A stretch of 64,000 nt of DNA from Ectobacillus funiculus (GTDB lineage: Bacteria > Bacillota > Bacilli > Bacillales > Bacillaceae_G), in assembly GCF_042429435.1 (NCBI RefSeq), contig NZ_JBHMAF010000020.1; one strand, 5' to 3'. The stretch's first letter is position 1; each line of letters starts with the position of its first letter. This document shows, in pieces, positions 16,564 to 26,069 of the stretch. Both the position numbers and the translations under genes were made by a program. The notes below the pieces were generated by a model that worked only from the letters and a program-made list of their open reading frames with translations, was not told the origin of the DNA and did no database searches.

Positions 16564-17211
16564 ATGGATTTTTTAACAGAATTTAAGCCTCTTACTGTAC
16601 AGCCGGAGCAAATTGAAGAAAAAAGCTTTCAAATGATTGATGAGGAAATTGGAGAGCATCCCTTTACGCCTGAGCAATATCGTGTTGCGCAGCGTGTTAT
16701 TCACGCTTCCGCTGATTTTGAATTAGGGAAAAGCATGCTATTTCATCCAAAGGCGATTGAAGCAGGTATACAGGCGATTCGGAGCGGAAAAAAGGTTGTA
16801 GCAGATGTGCAAATGATTCAAAGCGGTGCAAATAAAACAAGAATTGAGAAATACGGTGGAGAAATTAAGGTTTATATTTCTGATCCAGATGTTATGAAGG
16901 AAGCAAAGCGCTTAAATACAACACGTGCGATTATTTCTATGCGAAAAGCAATTAAAGAAGCTGATGGCGGCATTTATGCAATTGGAAATGCACCGACTGC
17001 ATTGTTAGAATTAATCCGTTTGATTAAGGAAGGGGAAGCAAAGCCTGGATTAATTATTGGAATGCCTGTAGGGTTTGTGTCAGCTGCCGAGTCTAAGGAG
17101 GAACTAGCAAAGCTCGACGTTCCGTTTATCACCAATATCGGAAGGAAGGGCGGCAGTACCGTTACCGTTGCAGCGTTAAATGCGATCTCTATTCTTGCAG
17201 ACCGGGTGTAA
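16564..17211 (+). CDS. cbiC: CbiC, cobalt-precorrin-8 methylmutase
   Basis: 215-residue methylmutase that moves the methyl group from C11 to C12 to form cobyrinic acid. Recognisable parts are RVIHASADFELGKSM with the catalytic histidine, the AIRSGKKVVADVQMIQSG stretch, and AIGNAPTALLEL followed by IIGMPVGFVSAAESKEEL. The ATG follows AAGGAGTGAGG. Confidence 0.95.
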   Translation: MDFLTEFKPLTVQPEQIEEKSFQMIDEEIGEHPFTPEQYRVAQRVIHASADFELGKSMLFHPKAIEAGIQAIRSGKKVVADVQMIQSGANKTRIEKYGGEIKVYISDPDVMKEAKRLNTTRAIISMRKAIKEADGGIYAIGNAPTALLELIRLIKEGEAKPGLIIGMPVGFVSAAESKEELAKLDVPFITNIGRKGGSTVTVAALNAISILADRV

Positions 17212-17214
17212 CAA

Positions 17215-18309
17215 ATGGAAAAGGAAACCAAGCTGAGGGAAGGGTATACGACAGGTGCATGTGCTACTGCTGCCACAAAGGCTGCGCTGACTGCGCTAAT
17301 TACTGGGGAAATACAAACAGAGTCTACCATTTATTTACCTGTTGGCAGGTTTGCAACCTTTTCGATTGAAAGCTGTGATACCATTGGCGGCTCTGTAACG
17401 GCAAAAGTGATAAAGGATGGCGGTGATGATCCGGATGCTACGCACGGAGCCGCCATTCTTGCAACTGTTACATGGCAGGAGCAAAGCGGTATTGTGCTAG
17501 ATGGTGGAATTGGTGTCGGGCGCGTTACGAAGGAAGGGCTTCCTGTTGCTGTTGGGGAAGCGGCCATTAATCCTGTGCCGCGTCAAATGATACATGAAGC
17601 GGCAGAAGAAGTGTTACGGCATTATCATGTAGACAAAGGAATACAAATTATCATTTCTGTGCCAGATGGCGAAGAAATCGCAAAAAAAACATTAAATGGA
17701 CGCCTTGGCATACTTGGCGGTATTTCTATTTTAGGAACACGCGGCATTGTTGTTCCCTTCTCCACAGCTGCTTATAAGGCAAGCATTGTGCAGGCTATTC
17801 GCGTAGCACGGGCGAGCGGCTGTGAGCATGTTGTGATTACAACCGGCGGAAGAAGTGAAAAGTGTGCGATGAAGCAATTTCCTTCTTTACCAGAGGAAGC
17901 GTTTATTGAGATGGGAGATTTCGTAGGATTTACGTTAAAGCAATGTAAAAAGCAGGGTGTGAAGAAGATTTCTATGGTCGGAATGATGGGGAAATTTTCA
18001 AAGGTTGCACAAGGAATTATGATGGTACATTCGAAAAGTGCTCCTGTTGATTTTTCGTTTTTAGCCCAGATGGCGAGGGAGTCAGGCGCTTCTGACGAAT
18101 TAATAGAGAATGTTCGGCAAGCGAACACTGCTTCACATGTTGGAGAAATGATGCAAGCGCAAGGAAACCTGAAGTTTTTCGAAACGCTTTGTACGTATTG
18201 CTGTCATGCAGCTTTAGAGGAAATAGGCGGAGGCGCAGAAGTAGATACCTCTTTATATACAATGAAGGGGGAATTTTTAGGAAAGGCGGTGCAGAGCAGA
18301 TGGGATTGA
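17215..18309 (+). CDS. cbiD: CbiD, cobalt-precorrin-5B C1-methyltransferase
   Basis: 364-residue protein of the CbiD family, which methylates C1 after ring contraction in the anaerobic route. Signatures are LREGYTTGACATAATKAAL at the N-terminus, KDGGDDPDATHGA, and TGGRSEKCAM. CbiD is diagnostic for the early-cobalt pathway. The ATG lies four bases after the cbiC stop. The 3' end overlaps cbiET by ten bases. Confidence 0.95.
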   Translation: MEKETKLREGYTTGACATAATKAALTALITGEIQTESTIYLPVGRFATFSIESCDTIGGSVTAKVIKDGGDDPDATHGAAILATVTWQEQSGIVLDGGIGVGRVTKEGLPVAVGEAAINPVPRQMIHEAAEEVLRHYHVDKGIQIIISVPDGEEIAKKTLNGRLGILGGISILGTRGIVVPFSTAAYKASIVQAIRVARASGCEHVVITTGGRSEKCAMKQFPSLPEEAFIEMGDFVGFTLKQCKKQGVKKISMVGMMGKFSKVAQGIMMVHSKSAPVDFSFLAQMARESGASDELIENVRQANTASHVGEMMQAQGNLKFFETLCTYCCHAALEEIGGGAEVDTSLYTMKGEFLGKAVQSRWD

Positions 18310-19502
18310 AATTGATTGGAATCGGTGACGATGGAATTCAAAGTTTGCTGCCGATGTATGAAACATGGATTCAGGAGAGCGAAGTGCTAGTAGGAGGAAA
18401 ACGCCAACTTGCGTTTTTTCCGGATTACGCAGGAGAAAAGGTTGTAATCCAGGGGAAGCTTTCCGCTCTTGTTGAGCGTTTGAAGGAAGAAAAGAGAGAA
18501 GCTGTCGTATTAGCATCAGGAGATCCTCTATTCTATGGCATTGGCAGTTATTTAGCGCGAGAGTTGGCGATTGAGGTATATCCGTATGTAAGTTCTATTC
18601 AACTTGCATTTGCGAAAATAGGAGAACGGTGGCACGATGCGTATGTAACGAGTGTGCACGGAAGAAGCATGAAAGGGTTGGCGCAAAAAATTGATGGCAA
18701 AGAGAAAATTGCGCTCTTAACTGATGCAGAACATTCTCCAAATCGGATTGCATCATATTTGTTGTCATTTGGAATGACAGAATATAAGGCATTTGTTGGA
18801 GAAAATCTTGGCGGGGAGCAGGAGCGGTGCCGTTGGTTTTCTCTTGAAGAAATGGAGAAGGAAGAGTTTTCTCCATTGAATGTTGTCATATTGAAAAAAA
18901 CAGCAGAGGGTCCATCATGGTCAATTGGCATTGGGGATGAAGAGTTTGCTCAGCGGAAACCGGATAAGGGCTTAATTACAAAGAAAGAAATTCGGACTTT
19001 GAGCTTGAGTGCAATGCGATTAAAGGAAAACAGCATCGTTTGGGATATTGGTACATGTACTGGATCTATGGCGATTGAAGCAGCAAAAATTGCCCGTGAA
19101 GGCCAGATATTTGCCATTGAAAAAAATGAAGCGGATTTAGAAAATTGCTTAGCAAATATGAAGAAATTTCGCACGGATTTTATAGCCGTTCATGGTAAAG
19201 CGCCGGAGCGGTTCGATGAATTTCCAGATCCTGATGCAGTTTTCATTGGCGGTACGGCAGGAGGGATGGAGGATATTCTCTCTATTTGCTGCAGTCGGCT
19301 AAGAGTGAATGGAACGATTGTTTTAAATGCAGTAACGATTGAAAATTTAGCGGAGGCAGCAGCAATTTTTAAAAAGCTCGGGTTTCAAACAGATATTACA
19401 CTTGCGCAAGTTTCAAGAAGTAAGCCCATTTTGAATCTAACGCGCTTTGATGCGCTCAATCCCATTTATATTATTGCTGCAAAGCATAAAGAAGGAGAAT
19501 AA
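18300..19502 (+). CDS. cbiET: CbiET, cobalt-precorrin-7 C5/C15-methyltransferase/decarboxylase fusion
   Basis: 400-residue fusion. The N-terminal half (about 1-205) is the CbiE C5-methyltransferase (LKLIGIGDDGIQSL, VVLASGDPLFYGIGSYL). The C-terminal half (about 215-400) is the CbiT C15-methyltransferase/decarboxylase with the SAM motif VWDIGTCTGSMAIEAAKIA. Fused CbiET (CobL-like) is the form also found in P. megaterium. The start is ATG 18300 inside the end of cbiD, preceded by GGAAAGGCGG; the frame is open further upstream but only within cbiD. Confidence 0.95.
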   Translation: MGLKLIGIGDDGIQSLLPMYETWIQESEVLVGGKRQLAFFPDYAGEKVVIQGKLSALVERLKEEKREAVVLASGDPLFYGIGSYLARELAIEVYPYVSSIQLAFAKIGERWHDAYVTSVHGRSMKGLAQKIDGKEKIALLTDAEHSPNRIASYLLSFGMTEYKAFVGENLGGEQERCRWFSLEEMEKEEFSPLNVVILKKTAEGPSWSIGIGDEEFAQRKPDKGLITKKEIRTLSLSAMRLKENSIVWDIGTCTGSMAIEAAKIAREGQIFAIEKNEADLENCLANMKKFRTDFIAVHGKAPERFDEFPDPDAVFIGGTAGGMEDILSICCSRLRVNGTIVLNAVTIENLAEAAAIFKKLGFQTDITLAQVSRSKPILNLTRFDALNPIYIIAAKHKEGE

Positions 19503-19504
19503 CT

Positions 19505-20206
19505 ATGCTCGGTACATTATATGGTCTCGGTGTTGGTCCGGGAGATCCAGAATTATTAACAGTAAAGGCATTTCGGAAATTAAAGGAATCCCATGTCATT
19601 GCATATCCAAAAAAGCAAAAAGGAAGTAAAAGCTACGCTCAAAAAATTATTGATGTATACGTACAGCCAGGAGAGAAGGAAATGCTCGGGCTTGTGTTTC
19701 CGATGACAAAGGATCCTGTCATCTTGGAACGAAAATGGAGCGAAACGGTTGAGAGTGTTTGGGAAAAGCTGCAAGAGGGGAAGGATGTTGCATTTGTGAC
19801 AGAAGGAGATCCTCTTTTATATAGTACTTTCATTCATATGATGCGTCTCATGCAGGAGCGTCATCCAGAAGCAGCCATTGAGGTTGTGCCAGGAATTTCA
19901 TCCATGAACGGGGCGGCTTCTAGGCTCGGACTGCCGCTGGCGGACGGCGATGATCATGTCGCTATTATTCCAGCTCGTGATGACTACGATGCGATGAAGC
20001 GAGCGATTGAGGAGCATGATTGTGTGATTTTTATTAAGGTTGCAAAGGTCATCGATTTAATGCTTGCTGTGCTCAAGGAGCTAAACTTGCTGTCAAAAGC
20101 ATCCGTTGTAACAAAGGTCACATCAGATGAAGAAATTATTTGGAAAGCAGATGAGTTGCAAGGAGCAGAGTTAGAATATTTAACATTAATGGTGGTGAGA
20201 AAATGA
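19505..20206 (+). CDS. cbiL: CbiL, cobalt-factor II C20-methyltransferase
   Basis: 233-residue SAM-dependent tetrapyrrole methylase. Motifs are LYGLGVGPGDPELLTVKA at the N-terminus, VTEGDPLLYSTFIHMM and VVPGISSMNGAASRLGLPL. It methylates C20, which is lost later in ring contraction. It begins two bases after cbiET and overlaps cbiF by four bases. Confidence 0.93.
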   Translation: MLGTLYGLGVGPGDPELLTVKAFRKLKESHVIAYPKKQKGSKSYAQKIIDVYVQPGEKEMLGLVFPMTKDPVILERKWSETVESVWEKLQEGKDVAFVTEGDPLLYSTFIHMMRLMQERHPEAAIEVVPGISSMNGAASRLGLPLADGDDHVAIIPARDDYDAMKRAIEEHDCVIFIKVAKVIDLMLAVLKELNLLSKASVVTKVTSDEEIIWKADELQGAELEYLTLMVVRK

Positions 20207-20976
20207 AGCTTTATATTATTGGCGCTGGTCCCGGAGATCCGGATTTAATTACCGTAAAAGGATTAAAGCTGCTAGAAGAAGCAGACGTTGTTTTGTATGC
20301 AGATTCCCTTGTGAGCGAAGCATTAATTCAAAAATCAAAGGAAAGTGCAGAGATACTAAAAACTGCCGGGATGCATTTAGAAGAGATGGTAGACATTATG
20401 GTCGACCGAATTCGCCAAGGGAAGAAAGTTGTACGTGTACATACAGGAGATCCAGCTGTGTATGGAGCTATTATGGAGCAAATGGTTTTATTAAAACAGC
20501 AGGGTGTTGAGGTTGAAATTGTACCAGGCGTAAGCTCCGTATTTGCGGCAGCGGCAGCGGCACAGGCAGAGCTGACGATTCCAGATTTAACGCAAACGGT
20601 TATTTTGACAAGAGCTGAGGGACGCACACCGGTTCCAGAATTTGAGAAGTTAAAGGATTTGGCAAAGCACCATTGTACGATTGCCCTTTTCCTAAGTGCT
20701 ACCTTAACAAAAAAGGTCGTAAAAGAGCTAATAGATGCGGGCTGGGCTCCAAGTACACCTGTTGCAGTTGTCTATAAGGCAACATGGCCTGATCAAAAAA
20801 TTGTTCGTACGACAATTGAGAATTTAGATGAAGCAATGCGTCAAAACGGTATTCGTAAGCAAGCGATGATTCTAGCTGGCTGGGCGCTTGATGAAAATAT
20901 TCATGATAAAAACTACCGTTCTAAACTGTATGATCAAACATTTACACACGGATTCCGCCGGGGGGTGAAGGGGTGA
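20203..20976 (+). CDS. cbiF: CbiF, cobalt-precorrin-4 C11-methyltransferase
   Basis: 257-residue SAM-dependent methylase acting at C11. Motifs are LYIIGAGPGDPDLITVKGL, YADSLVSEALI, RVHTGDPAVYGAIMEQM and IVPGVSSVFAAAA, as in the structurally known P. megaterium CbiF. Overlaps its neighbours at both ends (ATGA with cbiL; GTGA with cbiG). Confidence 0.95.
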   Translation: MKLYIIGAGPGDPDLITVKGLKLLEEADVVLYADSLVSEALIQKSKESAEILKTAGMHLEEMVDIMVDRIRQGKKVVRVHTGDPAVYGAIMEQMVLLKQQGVEVEIVPGVSSVFAAAAAAQAELTIPDLTQTVILTRAEGRTPVPEFEKLKDLAKHHCTIALFLSATLTKKVVKELIDAGWAPSTPVAVVYKATWPDQKIVRTTIENLDEAMRQNGIRKQAMILAGWALDENIHDKNYRSKLYDQTFTHGFRRGVKG

Positions 20977-22103
20977 TTATCACTTTGCAGGAAGGACAAC
21001 TGTCTGACGTTCAGCAGCGCGGTGACTATGCGATTGTTGCTATTACAAAACATGGGGTACAAGTTGCAAGAGAGCTCGAACGTTCTTTCCAAAATGCGGA
21101 TTTGTATTATATGAGCAAGTTTGAGCAAGGTGATGAACAGGAGAAGGGGATTCAACTGTTCACCGGAAGTGTGCGATTGTTGCTGCCATCTCTATTCAAA
21201 TCCTATAAGGGACTTATTATTATTATTTCCCTTGGCGCAGTTGTTCGGATGATTGCACCTCTCCTGCAAGATAAAAAGACAGACCCTGCTGTAGTGGTGA
21301 TTGATGATAAAGCTGAGCACGTGATTAGCGTATTGTCCGGACATATAGGTGGAGCAAATGAGTTGACGAAGGAAGTTGCAGCTATATTAGGAGCGCGTCC
21401 TGTTGTAACAACAGCCTCTGATGTACAGCAAACGATTGCGGTTGATTTATTTGGGAAACGATTTGGCTGGACGTGGGAATCAGCTGAAAAACTGACTCCT
21501 GTTAGTGCTGCGGTTGTCAATGAGGAAGCTGTTGCTGTTGTGCAGGAATCAGGTGAGAAGTCATGGTGGCAGTATGATAGATCTTTGCCAACACATATTC
21601 GCACGTATTCCTCAATTGATGAGGCGCTTGCTCAAGCTCCAGCTCCAGCTGCTGCACTGGTTGTCACACATCGAAATCTATCAAACGAAGAATCTCAAAT
21701 TTTACATAATGGCGTATTATATCGACCAAAGGTCATTGTCCTCGGAATGGGTTGTAATCGCGGTACATCATCGGAGGAAATTGAGGAAGTCATTCAGACA
21801 ACGCTAGACGAACTAAATTTTTCTATGAAAAGCGTAAAAGCTATTTGTACGATCGATTTGAAGAAGGATGAGCAGGGGCTGCTGGCTGTTGTAAAGAAAT
21901 ACGGCTGGGAGTTTATCTACTACTCTCCTGAACAATTAAATGCTGTTCCAATGCAGCAGCCCTCACAAACAGTGTTTCAATATACAGGGGCGTATGGTGT
22001 TAGTGAGCCGGCTGCTCTTTTATATAGCGGAGCGGAAAAGCTTGAGCTTGTGAAGAAGAAATCAGGAAATGTTACGATTTCTGTTGCGGTAGTGCCACAT
22101 TAA
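20973..22103 (+). CDS. cbiG: CbiG, cobalt-precorrin-5A hydrolase
   Basis: 376-residue hydrolase that opens the ring-A delta-lactone and releases the two-carbon C20 fragment as acetaldehyde. The central part (ISLGAVVRMIAPLLQDKKTDPAVVVID, then VISVLSGHIGGANELT) and the C-terminal CobE-like domain (VLGMGCNRGTSSEEIE) are both visible. It starts with GTG overlapping the cbiF stop, after GGGGGGTGAAGG. Normal length. Confidence 0.93.
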   Translation: MIITLQEGQLSDVQQRGDYAIVAITKHGVQVARELERSFQNADLYYMSKFEQGDEQEKGIQLFTGSVRLLLPSLFKSYKGLIIIISLGAVVRMIAPLLQDKKTDPAVVVIDDKAEHVISVLSGHIGGANELTKEVAAILGARPVVTTASDVQQTIAVDLFGKRFGWTWESAEKLTPVSAAVVNEEAVAVVQESGEKSWWQYDRSLPTHIRTYSSIDEALAQAPAPAAALVVTHRNLSNEESQILHNGVLYRPKVIVLGMGCNRGTSSEEIEEVIQTTLDELNFSMKSVKAICTIDLKKDEQGLLAVVKKYGWEFIYYSPEQLNAVPMQQPSQTVFQYTGAYGVSEPAALLYSGAEKLELVKKKSGNVTISVAVVPH

Positions 22104-22123
22104 GCGGAGGGAGGAGAGAGCGT

Positions 22124-23497
22124 ATGGAACATCGCAGACTTGTAATTGCAGGAACCGGGAGCGGCGTCGGAAAAACGACGCTTACAATCGGGCTTATGGC
22201 AGCATTTCAAAAAAAGGGTTTTACAGTACAAGGATTTAAATGTGGACCAGACTATATTGATCCTACCTACCATACCGCTGTGACTGACAGACCATCCCGG
22301 AATGTGGATAGTTGGATGTTATCACATGAAATGGTACAAGAAATTGTCCAAAGAGGCAGTGAAGGAGCAGATGTTTCTATTATTGAGGGAGTAATGGGGT
22401 TTTTTGATGGGAAAAGCCCAACGAGCAATGCGGGAACAACGGCGGAAATTAGCATGATTACGAAAAGCCCGGTTATCCTTGTTGTGAATTGTGCCAGTAT
22501 GGCGCGCAGTGCTGCTGCAATTGTGAAGGGGTTTCAATGCTTTGCAGAAGGACCAAATATTGTTGGTGTTATTGCAAATCGCGTTGGCAGCGAGGGGCAT
22601 TTTCGACTGGTCCAAGCAGCAATTGAGCAGGAATGCGGCATTCCAGTTGTCGGTTATTTAAAAAGGGATGAAGAGCTTGCAATTCCAGAGCGGCATCTCG
22701 GACTTGTTCCATCGATCGAACGCGGGGAACTAGATTCATTTTTTCAACGATTAGGAGATCTCGTATTAGAAACAATTGATATAGAAAAGCTATATGAACT
22801 AGCGAAAGCACCTCAGTTGTCTGTTTCACATTCGCAATTTCAAAGAGGGGAAACCAAAAGCAACAGCGTACGTATTGCGATTGCAAAGGATGCAGCCTTT
22901 AATTTCTACTATAAGGAAAATCTAGAACTCTTACAATCATATGGAGCAGAGTTGGTGGAATTTTCACCGCTTAAGGGAGATGTTCTTCCTTCCAATATAC
23001 ATGGCTTGTATATTGGGGGTGGGTTTCCAGAAGAGTTTGCAGAGGAATTAGCAGGACAAGAGGCAGTGAAGCAGTCGATACGGATAGCGATCGAAAATGG
23101 TCTTCCCACTTTAGCCGAATGCGGCGGTTTTATGTTTTTAACAGAAGCCATTGAGGAAACAAACGGCAGAAAACACGAAATGGTCGGTATAATTCCCGGA
23201 AGTGTGAAAATGCAAAATAAATTAGCTGCTCTCGGGTATCGTGAAATTACAGGAGCAGAAGGAAACTTTTTACTTGAGCAAGGTGTGAGTGCCAAAGGGC
23301 ATGAGTTTCACTACTCTGTGTTTCAGCCAAAAGGAGAGATTCCATATGCATATGAAACTAAGGGAATGCGCGGTAAGAAGAGGGAAGGGTATATGAAGGA
23401 GAATCTAATTGCGGGATATACGCATTTTCATTTCGGATCCTGTCCGCAAATGGCTGAAAGCTGGATTCGGCAATGTAAGGAGATAAACTATGAGTAA
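22124..23497 (+). CDS. cbiA: CbiA, cobyrinic acid a,c-diamide synthase
   Basis: 457-residue glutamine-dependent amidotransferase for the a and c side chains. The N-terminal P-loop (IAGTGSGVGKTTLTIGL) starts the ATP-dependent synthetase domain; the C-terminal glutaminase-like domain carries LAECGGFMFL with the active cysteine and a late FHFGSC. ATG follows GGAGGGAGGAG. The 3' end overlaps cbiP by eight bases. Confidence 0.95.
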   Translation: MEHRRLVIAGTGSGVGKTTLTIGLMAAFQKKGFTVQGFKCGPDYIDPTYHTAVTDRPSRNVDSWMLSHEMVQEIVQRGSEGADVSIIEGVMGFFDGKSPTSNAGTTAEISMITKSPVILVVNCASMARSAAAIVKGFQCFAEGPNIVGVIANRVGSEGHFRLVQAAIEQECGIPVVGYLKRDEELAIPERHLGLVPSIERGELDSFFQRLGDLVLETIDIEKLYELAKAPQLSVSHSQFQRGETKSNSVRIAIAKDAAFNFYYKENLELLQSYGAELVEFSPLKGDVLPSNIHGLYIGGGFPEEFAEELAGQEAVKQSIRIAIENGLPTLAECGGFMFLTEAIEETNGRKHEMVGIIPGSVKMQNKLAALGYREITGAEGNFLLEQGVSAKGHEFHYSVFQPKGEIPYAYETKGMRGKKREGYMKENLIAGYTHFHFGSCPQMAESWIRQCKEINYE

Positions 23498-25010
23498 AGC
23501 CCTCCCGGTTATGTTTCAAGGAACGCATTCAGATGCGGGAAAAAGTGCAATTGTCACAGCATTTTGCCGCATTTTTTATCAGGATGGATTTAAAACCGTT
23601 CCGTTTAAATCACAAAATATGGCCTTGAATTCCTATATAACGGTAGATGGAAAAGAAATTGGAAGAGCGCAGGGCGTGCAGGCTGAAGCAGCTGGAATTA
23701 TGGCAACGACGTATATGAATCCGATTTTAATTAAACCGACCCGTGATAATGAATCACAGATTGTTGTACATGGAAAGCCTTATAAAAACATGAAAGCTAC
23801 TAGTTATAGATCGGAATTTTTTGAAACTGGACTACAGCTTATTCAGGAATCTCTGTCAGTTCTTTCTCATTCTTACGAGAGAATAGTGATTGAAGGTGCA
23901 GGCAGTCCTGCAGAAGTCAATTTAAATGATAGAGAAATGGTAAATATGCGCATTGCTCGCATGGCGAACGCTCCTGTTGTGTTAATTGGGGATATCGAAA
24001 AGGGCGGGGTTTTTGCCAGTTTAGTAGGAACACTTCAACTGCTTGAGCCGCAAGATCGTGACCGTGTCATCGGCGTCATTATCAATAAATTCCGGGGAGA
24101 TATGAGTCTGTTAGAGCCAGGACTTAAGTGGTTTGAGGCATATACAGGGAAGCCGGTACTTGGTGTTGTTCCATATTTGCATCATTTAAATATAGATGCA
24201 GAGGATTCGGTTATTTTACATCAATATACAGCGCTGCGTAATACTGATAAGGAGCTGGATATTGCAGTCATTCAATATCCGAAAATCTCAAATTTCACGG
24301 ATATTGACCCGTTTTTTGTAGAGTCGGATTGTGATGTTCGCTTTGTAACAAGAGCAGATCAACTAGGAGAACCCGATCTTATCATTTTGCCAGGGAGCAA
24401 AAATACAATCGAGGACTTTTTGTTTATGCAAGAGAGCGGCATCGCGGATAAGGTAGTATCCTTATATAATAGAAGAAAGTCTCTAATCTTCGGTATTTGC
24501 GGCGGGTATCAAATGCTAGGACAGCATATTCATGATCCGTTTGCTGTAGAATCACCGGAATTATATACAAAAGGTCTGGGATTGCTGCCCCTCTCGACAA
24601 CTATTACGCAAGAAAAAACAACCGTATTATCAGAAGGTACCTTGAAGCTTTTCAATAAAGATATAAGTGTAACAGGCTATGAGATTCATATGGGAGAGTC
24701 GGAAATCCATGATATGTTTGAAGCTCTTATTCAAACAAAAAATGGCAAGGAAGGCTGTAAAAGTCCTGACGAACAAGTAATAGGTACATATTTTCATGGC
24801 ATATTTCATAATGATGCATTTCGTGAACTGCTGTTAAACCGTATTCGCGAGAAAAAAGGGTTATCGCCAATATATGACCGTGTTTCGTTTAATAGGCTGC
24901 GCGAAGAAGCGTTTGACCGATTGGCTGAACATGTCAGAAACCATGTTCAAATCGATGTGATTGAACAAAAAATGGCGGAATTTCAAAGAAGGGGGATAGA
25001 AGTACAATGA
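23490..25010 (+). CDS. cbiP: Cobyric acid synthase (CbiP/CobQ)
   Basis: 506-residue amidotransferase that amidates the remaining b, d, e and g carboxylates of adenosylcobyrinic acid diamide. Motifs are MFQGTHSDAGKSAIVTAFCR and PFKSQNMALNSY at the N-terminus, IEGAGSPAEVNL in the synthetase domain, and FGICGGYQMLG with the glutaminase cysteine. Length normal. Overlaps cbiA and cobT, so it is part of one continuous translational chain. In P. megaterium this gene is not in the cobI operon as described, so the operon here is more inclusive. Confidence 0.95.
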   Translation: MSKALPVMFQGTHSDAGKSAIVTAFCRIFYQDGFKTVPFKSQNMALNSYITVDGKEIGRAQGVQAEAAGIMATTYMNPILIKPTRDNESQIVVHGKPYKNMKATSYRSEFFETGLQLIQESLSVLSHSYERIVIEGAGSPAEVNLNDREMVNMRIARMANAPVVLIGDIEKGGVFASLVGTLQLLEPQDRDRVIGVIINKFRGDMSLLEPGLKWFEAYTGKPVLGVVPYLHHLNIDAEDSVILHQYTALRNTDKELDIAVIQYPKISNFTDIDPFFVESDCDVRFVTRADQLGEPDLIILPGSKNTIEDFLFMQESGIADKVVSLYNRRKSLIFGICGGYQMLGQHIHDPFAVESPELYTKGLGLLPLSTTITQEKTTVLSEGTLKLFNKDISVTGYEIHMGESEIHDMFEALIQTKNGKEGCKSPDEQVIGTYFHGIFHNDAFRELLLNRIREKKGLSPIYDRVSFNRLREEAFDRLAEHVRNHVQIDVIEQKMAEFQRRGIEVQ

Positions 25011-26047
25011 ACGTTACAGCTCACATCCAACCTGTAGATAAGGAAAAGGGCCGCCGTGCGAGGGCTTATATTGATACATTAACAAAGCCCCAGGGAAGCC
25101 TTGGCAGATTAGAAGAACTAGCGGTGCAACTTGCTGAAATAACAGGCGAGGATTTCCCTCTTGTTACGCCTCCGGGAGTTATTATATTTGCTGCAGACCA
25201 TGGTGTTGTAAAAGAAGGTGTTTCTGCTTTTCCGCAAGAGGTAACTGCGCAGATGGTAATGAACTTTGTAAACGGCGGTGCGGCTATCAATGTGTTCAGC
25301 AGACAAATCGGTGCGATGCTTGAAGTTGTAGATGTTGGAGTTGCTGCAGATATAGCTGCCGACGGTATTGTTCATAAAAAGGTACGATATGGAACTGGAA
25401 ATTTTTGTGAAATAGATGCGATGGCACGTGAAGAAGCAAAGCAGGCACTTCATATCGGGTATGAACGAGGAGAAGCGATGATTCATCGTGGCGCTAAATG
25501 CCTCATTTTAGGGGAGATGGGGATTGGAAACACGACGGCAAGTAGTGCGATTGTGGCTGTGCTAAGCGGAAAGGATGTTGCCGATCTGGTTGGTCGCGGA
25601 ACAGGCATTGGCCAAGAGACGATTGTTCATAAACAGAAGGTTATTCAACGAGCAATTGAAGCGCGAAAGCCGGACAAAAATGATCCAATCGATATACTCG
25701 CGAAGCTTGGAGGACTAGAAATTGCTGCGATAACGGGTGCGATACTGGCGGCGGCAACGCATCGTGTTCCGATTTTGATTGATGGTTTTATTTGTACGAC
25801 AGCTGCTTTATTAGCAAAGGAAATGTGTCCGGATGCAGTGGATTATATGGTGATTGGACATCGTTCCGCTGAAATTGGACATGAAGCAGCGGTACATTTG
25901 CTAGGAAAAAAGCCGATTTTAGACTTAGGATTTCGCTTAGGAGAAGCCAGCGGTGCGGCTGTTGCGTTTCCTATTCTGCAGTCGGCAGCTCTCATGCTTA
26001 AAGAGATGGCAACATTTGATTCAGCAGGGGTATCCAATCGAAAATAA
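25007..26047 (+). CDS. cobT: CobT, nicotinate-nucleotide:dimethylbenzimidazole phosphoribosyltransferase
   Basis: 346-residue enzyme that activates the lower-ligand base as alpha-ribazole phosphate. Signatures are LTKPQGSLGRLEELAVQLA, FAADHGVVKEGVSAFPQEVT, ILGEMGIGNTTASSAI and, near the end, the catalytic-glutamate region GHRSAEIGHEAA. Starts four bases inside cbiP. No bluB or bza genes for making 5,6-dimethylbenzimidazole are in the window, so the base must come from elsewhere. Confidence 0.95.
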   Translation: MNVTAHIQPVDKEKGRRARAYIDTLTKPQGSLGRLEELAVQLAEITGEDFPLVTPPGVIIFAADHGVVKEGVSAFPQEVTAQMVMNFVNGGAAINVFSRQIGAMLEVVDVGVAADIAADGIVHKKVRYGTGNFCEIDAMAREEAKQALHIGYERGEAMIHRGAKCLILGEMGIGNTTASSAIVAVLSGKDVADLVGRGTGIGQETIVHKQKVIQRAIEARKPDKNDPIDILAKLGGLEIAAITGAILAAATHRVPILIDGFICTTAALLAKEMCPDAVDYMVIGHRSAEIGHEAAVHLLGKKPILDLGFRLGEASGAAVAFPILQSAALMLKEMATFDSAGVSNRK

Positions 26048-26069
26048 AGATAAAGAGCGGTGATACATA